DNA of 61,869 nucleotides from Parachlorella kessleri (lineage: Eukaryota; Chlorophyta; Trebouxiophyceae; Chlorellales; Chlorellaceae): contig BBXU01000492.1 in the NCBI GenBank assembly GCA_001598975.1, forward strand, positions 1 to 61,869. The letters run 5' to 3'. The translations under genes were made by a program, and so were the position numbers. The notes beneath the pieces are model-generated. The model did not search any database, was not told the DNA's origin, and saw only the letters and a list, made by a program, of their open reading frames with translations. Below are positions 1 through 9,506 of this stretch, piece after piece (positions within the stretch are counted from its first letter, which is position 1; every line of letters starts with the position of its first letter).

Positions 1-117
1 ACCCCCCCCCCCCTCCTGATGCACCAATCACAAACAGTCAGAAGTGTACATCCGCCGCACTCCATCACGAAAGTCGTACAGGAGAGGTGTTATGCAAAAA
101 GCACGGCGGTGGTGACC

Positions 118-2486
118 ATGCGTAAGACGCGGTCGCTTACCCCGGTCCTCCTGTGCCTGCAAATTGGTAAGTATCACCGTCCACCACATGACTGTGTCCT
201 ACAAGGGTCGTGTGAACCATCGGTTGTTGGTGGGTGCAGGTTGGTTCGTGGCAGTTGTGCACGGTGCAACATGCAGGGAGCAACTTCTGAGCACCCTTAC
301 TCCCGGGTTGGAGTATCTAGCAGACTGGATTGACCAAGACACGCCAGACGCGGCATGCACAAAGCAGTTGTGTACAAACTCACAGTTCAGTGTGTGCAAC
401 CCGGCTTCAAGCAGTGTGCCCACGGAAAGCATGGTAGGTCGCTCAAAGGCTGGCCACAACATATCACACTACCTCTCTATGGCATTGTATGCGGAAGCAA
501 GGCGCCTCGCAAGAGTCAGGCTGGCTACCTGGTACTGTCAGCAAGTGTTGCAGGCACCAGTCTGGCCTCACCTACCCGCAGGTGCTTGTTTTTTCGGATG
601 AGTTCAACGAGGATGGGCGGAAGTTTGGGGCCGCAGACAAGGACCCACGTTGGACAGCCATGGTGAGCAACTTGGTATGCCGGCCACACACCACATCTTT
701 TGGGGGCAGCAGGTGACTGGGTGCTTGGCTTCCAATATATGGCGGCTCCGGATGCGATACTCGAGGTGCCCTTACCTGCTCTGCAGGACATGTACTACTT
801 CCCAACACGTGAGGAAACCATATACAAGCCTGACCAGGTGACCACCAAAGGTAAGTGCTGCAGCCCTGGGTCCTTCCTGCACCGCGACACCCAACCGTCG
901 AGCTGTACCGGAGGACCTGTCCATGGAAAGCAGCGCTTGCCTACCAGTGCCTCTGCCGGCCACACCTGCCTGCAGACGGGGCTGCTGTCATCACCATAGA
1001 CAAGAAGTCCTCGGTGGGCGTCACGCAGCAGCCCAACGGCGACAAGCTGAAGTGGGCCAAGGACTACACCAGCGGCTTCATGGAAGGGTGGAACAAGTTC
1101 TGCTACACGTGAGGCACAGCAGGGCCTGGGAGCTCCAGTGGGGCCTGGCTAGTGTGGTGGTGTGGTGCATGCAAGTGGCCTCTGTGGCAGGGATGCCCCT
1201 CTGGGCAGCTCTTTCACTGCACCGGGGGTATGCGTGGCCCCCAGATGAATCTGCAGGTAGCCTTGCACAAATGCACTGCTAGGTGGCGGCTCTCTCTGCA
1301 GCAGCATGCCTGCTGCAACAAGCAGGAGACATGGGATTCCACACCGCATGTTCTATCCGTCACCAGTTGGAGTGCAGCTTTAATGTGTCCTGCTGGGCTG
1401 CCGCCGGTGCTGCTGCTGCTGCAGTGGTGGCTACCTGGAGGCGTCTGTGCAGCTGCCGGGGGACAGCTTCTACTCCGGCTTCTGGCCAGCCCTGTGGACG
1501 ATGGGCAACCTGGGGCGGGCTGGCTACATGCAGAGCACCACAGGCTTCTGGCCCTACTCATACAACACCTGCGGGCAGGGCTCGGAGGGTCAGCCCTGGA
1601 GCTTGAACGCGCCGCAGCTGCTGTCGGCATGCCCTGATGCGGACGGGTTCAATAGGAGCATGTACGGCATGGCGCCTGGTGTGGGGCGGGGAGCGCCCGA
1701 GTTTGACGTCTTTGAGGTCAGGTGAGCGGGCGGGCATGCGGGACAGTACTGCAAGGTGGAGGTTGGTTTGGTGATTGAAAGGGGGGGGGGATGTTGGCAA
1801 ACGTGTCTTTGCTGGGGGGACTGCTTGCTCTACAGTTTGGGGAGCTCTCCACCTCGGTTGCGGCGTCGGCAGCAAGGTTTCTTAGCCCTTAAGTGGAATA
1901 CACTTGGCTGGGAGTGGCTGCATGGCTTCCTCAGCAAGGTATGAAGATCCATGCATGAAGCACTTACCTCCTGGCTGTGAAGCTGCGAGAGGAGCCCTTG
2001 AGGATATGCCTGCCTGGTGACAGATAAACCCCCCTTGCTGGCACGCTGTCCATGCAGCGTCAATGCCAACAATGATGGCACGCCAAGCAACCCAGGGGCG
2101 AGCTACCAGGACCCCCATGTCTCGCACACGCTGCAGATGGCCCCGCTGCTACCCCAGGGGGTGCACTGGCTGGACGAGGCGTTCTATGCCGCCCAGGGGA
2201 TACAGAACGGGGTCTTCTTCCCTGGTAGGCGGGGCGCCTGGCGGGCAGTGGGCTGCTTGTGGAGGTACCCACTGGATACAGAAGAGCTGGCTGGCCGCTG
2301 TGTGTGTTGGGGGTAGCCAAGGAGCAGCATTGATGGCAACTTTGCAAGCCGGGGCGCTTGGACCTGGCTGGACAGCTATGTGGAGGGGGACATGCCAGGG
2401 TCAGGCTTGTGTTGCTATCGTGTTACGGAGACCCGAGCGGGCAGAATAGGTGCCTGGGGGTGGCGGATGACAGGAGAGGACCGCAG

Positions 2487-2528
<42 letters not shown>

Positions 2529-3759
2529 CAAATGGGAGGGTGATCGAAGTGCCGCTCCAGCCTCCTCCCCCCTGCAGGCTACAACACACAGTACAAGACA
2601 AACTACAACACCTGGTGGGGCAGCCTGTCCAGTGCCGGGCTGCCCCCACGGCCCGGTAACGAGTACCAGGACTCCATCTCCGCCCTCTCCTACATCAACA
2701 AGAGCTTCTACACCTCATTCCACAAGTTTGGCGTGGACTGGAAGCCGGGGGAGGTGAGTCAAGAGGGCGGGAGAGGAGGGTGGCTGGGATGCGCTGCTCC
2801 TGCTGGGCTGGGCTGGCCCAGCGTGGTGAAAGACCCGCCTTGGCGCCTGATCTTGCAAGTTACCATAGGCAGCAACACCTGGATCACATCCAGAGTTCCT
2901 GTGCTGGCATTAGCCGGCTTGATTTGCGGCCAACTCTAGTAAGGGCACAAGACGCTAGCACGCTGCGAGACTAGGCGGTATGTGACTGCCACACTCCTGG
3001 GTTGAAGCCCAGCTATGTGACCACCCAGCCGTCCTTCACTCTGCCACGACCCACTCCCTGACAGCATCCCGTAAGCTGCCTGGCTGGCCCGCAGTACCTG
3101 CGGTGGTACATCGACGACCAGTTTGTGTACGAGGTGAACAAGAATGCCCTGCTGGCGAGGACCAACTCGTCTGGTGCCTCGGTGGGCCAGCGGCTCATCC
3201 CCATGGAGGCCGTCTACATCATCCTAAACCTGGGCATGAGCGAGGACTTTGGCCGTGTCGACTATGACAACCTGGCCTTCCCCTCACAGATGCTTGTGGA
3301 CTACATCCGGTGAGGGTGGCTTGGGGTTTTTGATGGAGGACAGCCAATCATGGGCAGCTCCCGCGAGGTGTATTTGGCTGACCGCACCGCTGGTCGGAGC
3401 AGCTGCCTGCCCACCACATCCAAGTTTGGGAGTGCAGCCGTCGCCTGCAAGAGTTTCCCCTGCAAGAGTTCCACCCCCTCATGTGGCCGAGAGCTGTTTC
3501 ACTGCATTCTGCATGATGCAGGGTATACCAAAGCAGGGGATCAATCAATGTGGGGTGCTCCCCAGTGGGCTTCCCCACGTCGCAGTACATTGCCTGCAAC
3601 AAGGACAAGTATACCGCAGTGAAGGGGGACGATGCCATGATTTCAGAGAAGTGCACGTCAGGGGCGGCTCATGGCATGCGGCTGGCAGGGAGGTTATGCT
3701 TGGCGGGGGCGCTGACGCTGTCACTACTCATAGCTGTTGGCCTCATATCTTTCTTGTAG
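118..3759 (+). CDS. KRE6/SKN1-family GH16 beta-glucan synthesis protein
   Basis: Ten exons: 118-166, 415-433, 554-662, 787-850, 976-1108, 1425-1721, 2058-2224, 2578-2753, 3095-3309, 3522-3759. They join in phase to 488 aa. The family (SKN1/KRE6, glycoside hydrolase 16 fold) acts in the secretory pathway on beta-1,6-glucan or related branched glucans in fungi and stramenopiles. Visible hallmarks are VFSDEFN near residue 43, FWPALWTMGNLGR in exon 6, and the GH16 catalytic signature EFDVFE (E-x-D-x-x-E) near residue 218. Further matches are DWKPGE, YLRWYIDD and the family-typical RVYQ...NVGCSP near residues 411-420. The N-terminus is a short hydrophobic leader. The last ~27 residues are hydrophobic, so the protein probably has a C-terminal anchor, unlike yeast Kre6, whose single helix is N-terminal. 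The first two exons are small and the least certain. Intron 7 holds a (GT)n microsatellite. Confidence 0.85.
2491..2527. repeat. (GT)18 microsatellite in an intron
   Basis: An uninterrupted GT dinucleotide run lies in the intron between the exons ending at 2224 and starting at 2578 of the GH16 gene. Z-DNA-prone GT tracts are common in introns; no function is inferred. Confidence 0.95.
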
Positions 3760-4029
3760 GTTGTACTGCATCTCCTTGAAGGCTTCCTGAGCCAGCTGCA
3801 TGGAGCTTTCAGCATAGCTGTTCACATACAATGAGCTGCTAGTAGCTGCCGTCAGGTTGTTCAGCCCCTTGCAAGTTTTGGGTTGCCCGGTTGCACACTG
3901 GACGCCCATATCCGAATGGTGGTGGGTAGAGTCACACAGATTACACTCACAATAGTAGACAACCTGCCCTGCTGTAACCTGCACTCCCTCATAAGTTGGG
4001 ACTCCTCGGAGGAGCGAGTGCTTGGCCAT
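3724..4029 (-). CDS. Possible small antisense ORF at the GH16 gene 3' end
   Basis: An ATG-started 101-codon reading frame whose last 36 nt overlap, antisense, the final exon of the KRE6-like gene. Its composition is not obviously repetitive, and the C-terminal third is polar and helical-looking. I recognise no family. The stretch also matches what one expects of the 3' UTR of the KRE6-like gene, including a TGTAA at 3973. It may be chance or an antisense transcript; confidence is low. Confidence 0.18.
   Translation of the reverse strand: MAKHSLLRGVPTYEGVQVTAGQVVYYCECNLCDSTHHHSDMGVQCATGQPKTCKGLNNLTAATSSSLYVNSYAESSMQLAQEAFKEMQYNLQERYEANSYE
3973..3977 (+). other. Candidate TGTAA poly(A) signal of the GH16 gene
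   Basis: TGTAA sits 214 nt after the stop codon of the KRE6-like gene. UGUAA is the predominant green-algal poly(A) signal; its use here is inferred from spacing only. Confidence 0.45.
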
Positions 4030-4525
4030 GTGCTAGGCCGGAGAGTTGGCACATAAGGCTGCATCAGTGATCTAGAAGGATCTGGACCACATCTGTAAGG
4101 GAGAGGCTGCGACTTTGTGAAATCCTATGCGAATAGCGGGAGCGCGCTTTGCTGAGAAGCGCCGGCGCTGGGCCGCCAGTGCCCACATGCTGTCACCTCG
4201 ACCAACACGACGCAGAAAAGTCTTCGCGATCGGAACCTGGCGCCTACAGTTTTTATTGATATTCTGTTAATACTCGTTCATGTCGCACGAGTGGTTCCCC
4301 ACGCGCTGCAGTGGGAAGTGATCAGGATGCCGAGGACAACCAAATAATGGAAACAACTTGATAAACACGCGTGGATATATACAGCAGAGTGCAAAACGTC
4401 AACCAAAAGTGTCTGTGGTAGTGGCCAGTTGGCATGGTAGTAGATAGCGTGTATCCTCGCACTCCTTACTGTGATCGGGCCACAGCTTTGCGACATTCCA
4501 ACAATAACTCGCTACCAAAGCTAAC
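4030..4525. other. Intergenic region upstream of the bestrophin gene
   Basis: About 500 bp between the GH16 gene 3' region and the bestrophin start. No convincing coding exon was seen on either strand. It presumably holds the promoter and 5' UTR of the bestrophin gene. No clear TATA box or other element could be picked out. Confidence 0.5.
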
Positions 4526-7500
4526 ATGAGCGTGCAGCAGGTTGCTAGGCAAGGGTCCCTGCGCCCAGCGCTTTGTCAGTCAGGGTGCTCCCGTGGGCTT
4601 TCTACGCTTCCCAGGCGCTTGTTCATTAAGCAGTCCATCCGGAAACCAGGGCTTGTGCCCCAGGATGTGAGCAAGGTGCGGTTGGACATGTCGGACATGC
4701 TGATGGAGTAACCAGCCCGCCTAGGGTTCTTCTGTTGATGCGCTCAAGGCTGTCCTGCGGTTATCGGAAGCCGGTTGGAAACCTTCCAAGGCTCAGAGAA
4801 CTATCCCTGCTGAACTTCTGAAGACTTCATTTTGCAGAGCAAGGACTTGCTTGCCACCCAGGCCTTCAGCGATGAGGTCAATGTCTCTCGTGCCATCGAC
4901 AACTATATGGAGGCCAGCCGCAAGGACCTGCGTGATGTGAGTGCAAGTGGGCTACTTGCACAACCTATGCAAGCAGCTTGTGGCTTGCACATGCGGCCAA
5001 GGGTCGGCAGCTGCTGCACAGACGCAACAAGGATGCAAACCTGCCTGCTGTGCCCCACAGCCCGCTGCTTGGCGAGTGGCCAAGGCAGAGCAACGAGGGG
5101 GGGGGCTAAGTTACCCAACATGATGTGGAGCAAAGGCACCCCTAACCTCTTGCACCCGCTTAACAGCACCAGTGTGCCTCCTGGCAGGACTTTGACTTTG
5201 CCCGCTGGGAGGTGCACCGGAGCACCCACCGCTACTGGCGCCACATCGCAGGACTCACAGGGTGAGGGGTCGTACGCAACTGCAAATGCCTCTGGGCTCT
5301 GTGTGCGACTCGTGCCTTCTTCTGCGGCCGGCCCGACCGCTTACGCCAAGCCCATCAATTAGCTGTTTCCCCCGCAGGTCCCGCATGGTGCTCGGCATGA
5401 CAACACCGCTACTGTACGTCATTGCGCTGTCAGTGGGAGTGTGCTCGTACGAGTCGGCTTTCGAGGTGGGGACTCGCTGCCGCCATGATTGCTTGTGCAG
5501 AGGCTGGTCTCGGTTCCAAGCAGCTCAAACTGTGTTGCTTCGCTGTGACGGGAGTCCATGAATGTGCCCTCTGACTCGACGTTTGGTGTTGCCATGCTCA
5601 GGCGGGTGCACTGCCAGCGGGGTTCCCTGACCTTGAGATCAAGGCCAAGGAGCTGTAAGTGCGGCTGGCTGCTGCAGCTGGCTGGTCCGACATGACCCCA
5701 CCTGGCTGGCTACAGCTGCCTGTCTGCTGTTGTTGACTGCAGCGGTGTTCCTGGCACACGCCGCAGCCCTAATGCAGCGTCATCAGGCTGCAGCTCAGGC
5801 AGTAGCAAGCACTCGTGTGCGCCACGACACCTGAAGTGATGACGAGCTTGTCCTGCTGCAGGTTTGGTCTCACCTCCTTTGCGCTCAGCTTGCTGTTGGT
5901 GAGCTCATCGGCGCGCCCACCGTGGGGTGCAAGGAGCCTATGCCAATGTGGTTTAAACAAAGATCCTCCCAAGTTTGAGTTCAGTTTTAGAAGGCTACGT
6001 GCTGTAGTTGCTGACAGCTCTATGGCTGAGGCTGCGGTGGTGCATATTCAAAGAAAGTGGGACGTGGATGTCGTGGTTCGTGGACGCATTGCATTCTGGG
6101 TCTTAGTTGGTCCTACTTGTGTGCCATGATCAGGTGGCGGTAAGCTTGCTAGACCGGACTACCCGGCCGTGCCTGTGCAGGTGTTCCGCACCAATGCCAG
6201 CTACGAGCGGTGGGACGGTGCACGCAAGATGTGGGCCTCAGTGGTCAATCGCAGCCGCGACTTTGTGAGGCAGGCACGTTCCCTGCCACCAGACTGCAAG
6301 GCTGTACAGTTCAAGAGGGACCAGCCCATGCCATCTGAAGTATCTGGTAATAATTTGTGTTCACGTGTCCCAAACTTCACCCTCGCCCAGTGGGGGTATT
6401 TGTGTGTGCAGGGGCTTACCTACATGCCAGCGGAGCAGGCTGAGCTGCGTGTCATGCTGTGCCGCTGGGTTCCCGCCTTCTCCAAGACCCTCATGTGCCA
6501 CCTGCGCAACGAGCATGAGCCAGCCAAAGAGCTGCAGGTGGGTGCTGCGGCCGCTGCCCGGCTCACCTGCATTGCTTGGTGTCGGTGTGTGAATGGTCCG
6601 TACCTGCTGATAACTCCGCTGCCCTCTGGTCGGTGCCGCCCCAGCTGGTCCTTCCGTTGCTGCTGTGTTGTGCGGGCTGGCATCCTGGTTTGTGCTTTGA
6701 GGGAAGGCATCTTACTCAACATTGTCTTCCCTTGACTAAGCCGTACTCAGTGCCAGGGCAGACGTTGGTGGTGGCACAGGTGCCAGTCCATTTGGAGCCT
6801 ACGCCAGCTTAATAAAAACAAGTATGCCTTCTTTATATCGTGTACAGCCTCCGCTGTGCGATGCCTGCAGGGTATCCTCCTCCCCCATGAGATTGCAGCA
6901 GTGTGCAAGTCCACTCACCGCCCCAACTACGTCCTTCAGGTGACGCTGGACACGGAGCCAGCAAAGCTCATGGGTTGGGGCTCTTAAGCACTTCTGCGAA
7001 CCTGTCCCAGGACGATAGATGTTTTGGGGGTGGTTATGTCAGGACGTCAAAGGGTTAGCCCAGGTGCACCTAGGTGCACCACCCTGTCCCTGGAGTTGTG
7101 GGCAGCGCCAGAGCAATTGACAAATAGAGAGTAGAATGGCATCTCCTGTTCGGAACAGATGTAGTCTCGCAAGTACTCATGAGGGATCAATACTGCGGGA
7201 TTCCATTGGAACAACCGGAGGCAGCGGTGTTTGCCTGCAGGTGCTTGCTCAGATCGTCAAGACCGGCAAGGCGGGTGTTGGGCCCACTCTGCGCATGGAG
7301 GACAACATCACTAACTTTGAGGACTGCTTGGGAGGCTGTGAGCGGATCCTGCGGACGCCTGTCCCTCTGTACTATGCTCGGTGGGTTCCGTGGCCCTGAG
7401 TTCGCCTGGCGCTGCTTCCGTAGGGGTCCGTAGATCCCATGTTGTCGGGGCCTAGCTGGCAAGAAGGGCTCTCCGCATGCCTCTAATGACCTGCACCAGT

Positions 7501-8509
7501 GCAGCCCGTTCTTCAATGAATGGCTGAGAGTCGAAAAGCAAGCTTGCTTCCTGCCTGCAGGCACACGTCACGCTTCATGATCATCTGGTTGACGCTGCTG
7601 CCCTTCACGCTTTGGCCTACGTGTGGCTGGTCAACCGTGCCCTTGGTCACCATCATCTCCTTCCTGCTGCTGGGTGAGCGAGGCTGACACATTCACCTCA
7701 CCTGCCCGGCGGCATCCCCTGTTGCATCTGTCAAGTCTATTGTCGCCTGGAGAGAAGATCATGCTTGCTCCGACCTCGACTTGTGCCGCATGTGAGGCTG
7801 TCAAGCTGGCAACCTCTACACGCCACTGGGCATAGGAGATGTAACGGACAGTGTCAACCCTGCCATGTGCAGGCATCAAGGAGATTACAATAACGTGAGT
7901 ACTGTCCAGGGAGGCCTCACCTCGCGTGCACTTTCAACCATACCTCAGTCGGAGAGCTGGCATCCGAGTTTGTCAGGGCTTTGTATGTTGCGCCAAAAAG
8001 CCTCTAAGAGTCCTCGATTTCAGCATGTGGTGCTGAGCGTTGAGGTGCCCAGCACAAGGCTGTGTCTGCAACCAGCGGCAGCCAATTAGGACTGTCAGCA
8101 TGACTGGCCGGTGCACCTGCTTGACACACAGATGCATTGCAGTGGGGATTACTGTGAGTAAAGAGGATCCCACCCATGATGCAACATCACCGGTGCCGTT
8201 GGTGCCAGCGCTTCTGACTGGCTTGGCGGTGGGTGATGCAGTATTGAGGAGCCCTTCTCCATTCTGGCGCTGGAGGCGATCTCTAACACAGCCCTGGCTG
8301 ATGTGCGGGAGCTGGAGGCCATGCACAATGTGGTGCCGCAGAGGGGCGACGAGGCTGTTCCCGCTTTCTCGGCAACAGACATGGTGGCCATGGCGTTGCT
8401 GGGCAGCAGCGCCAACGGCAGCAACGGCGCTGGTGCCCATGCCCTGAATGGGAACGGAGCAGCGTCTGGCGTGCAGTATGCCCAGGCTGCCAAGCAGCTG
8501 CCAAAGTGA
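4526..8509 (+). CDS. Bestrophin-like chloride channel, probably chloroplast (VCCN type)
   Basis: Thirteen exons: 4526-4666, 4838-4936, 5188-5261, 5378-5465, 5602-5654, 5862-5898, 6181-6264, 6412-6537, 6871-6939, 7241-7380, 7561-7673, 7873-7894, 8242-8509. They join to 437 aa. Bestrophins form pentameric anion channels; plant and algal members (UPF0187/VCCN) sit in the thylakoid and adjust proton-motive force. Family motifs are FRTNASYERWDGARKMW, VNRSRD, SRHTSRF-type text at exon 10/11 and IEEPFSILALEAI. Membrane helices lie at about residues 106-125, 153-165 and 306-341. The first ~45 residues are rich in Ser/Arg with few acids, as in a transit peptide. The C-terminal tail is Asn/Gly/Ala-rich and low complexity. 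The intron at 6265-6411 is open in frame, so retention would add 49 residues; the conserved text argues it is spliced. Confidence 0.9.
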
Positions 8510-8701
8510 GGGACCGCCTGGCCTGCTGGAGTGGTGTGGAGTGAGTGCGCAGGTTGGTTTGGTGGGGCCCAATGCTAGGCCTGCAAACAAATGATAAGGT
8601 AACACCCGGTTTTTAAGGCTCAATTCAAGCCTGACTTCAGCAAACTGTTCGTGCATCCGCTGGCTTGCATACTACTGTGTGGTCTGTCTTTCAACCTACA
8701 C

Positions 8702-8706
8702 TGTAA
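8702..8706 (+). other. Candidate TGTAA poly(A) signal of the bestrophin gene
   Basis: TGTAA 193 nt after the bestrophin stop codon, in the position and strand expected of the green-algal poly(A) signal. Confidence 0.45.
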
Positions 8707-9000
8707 CTCGTCTCCTCGGGTTTCGTACTGGCAACTGTTGAGTACTGCTGTCAGCGATCAGTTCTGTTGTGCAACAAATTTACCTGTCAGAAACACGAAC
8801 CTGTGATGAGCTAGAGTGCCTTGCTGCCCAAACCTTGTTTGATGATAATAGAGGGCCGACATTGCTAGGGCTGTATTTTAGCAGTTTTCAAAACCCAGCC
8901 AAAACATCTTTGGCGGGCAGGCAGGAGGTATGTTTGGGATACCTGTGAGACTTAGATCTCTTGAACACTTGGTTTGGTCAGGTGTCGTTTCCTGGGACCT

Positions 9001-9040
9001 GGTTTGGTTTGGTTTGGTTTGGTTTGGTTTGGTTTGGTTT
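9001..9040. repeat. (GGTTT)8 tandem pentanucleotide repeat
   Basis: Eight perfect GGTTT units in the bestrophin-ALADIN intergenic region. The G-rich strand has paired Gs. It differs from the TTTAGGG telomere unit of green algae and is taken as an ordinary microsatellite. Confidence 0.95.
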
Positions 9041-9506
9041 GTTCAGTTACCTGCAGCGCATGTAGAGTGGTTGTTGGCTGATATAGGGTCCTCCTCTTTA
9101 CCCTGATTTCTCTTAACTTGCAAGATAAGACTAGAGGACGGTTGTCCCTCCCGTGTAAGACAACTCGTTGAGTCTTGGCCCTAGGGTACTGCATGTTTGA
9201 GGAGAAAGCTGCCCTTCAACTTGCCAAGTTGGGCGTCTTTTGGCGTCTACCCCAGCTGTCCATTAATAAAATTTAAGGGCAACTTCACTAATCCTGAAAG
9301 CTAACTTTGCAGCATCTACACCAGGCTGAGATGTTGAGATGCCGGGTGGCGCCCTCGATCGACTGACCGATTTTTGAGCCACCGTCCAAGGTGACGGGGT
9401 TCCTAGGATTCCCGGCCTGGATACCCTTATTAGCCGTGGCGACTAGCCCGTGCTCCATCATGCGGCAATCCTAACGATCGGGCATCCTGACATCGAGATT
9501 GCTGTC

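Larger units (their letters stand above)
8510..9506. other. Intergenic region with poly(A) signal and GGTTT repeat
   Basis: About 1 kb between the bestrophin stop and the ALADIN start. It contains a TGTAA at 8702-8706, 193 nt past the stop, and a (GGTTT)8 tandem repeat. Otherwise it has no reading frame I would support. The right half presumably carries the ALADIN promoter and 5' UTR. Confidence 0.6.

Noticed and set aside
6265..6411. In-frame continuation between bestrophin exons 7 and 8 as coding
   Set aside because: The segment interrupts conserved family text and is bounded by a GTGAGG donor and a TGTGTGCAG acceptor, so it is treated as an intron.
9001..9040. GGTTT array as interstitial telomere
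   Set aside because: The unit is GGTTT, not the TTTAGGG expected of green algae, and it is only 40 bp.
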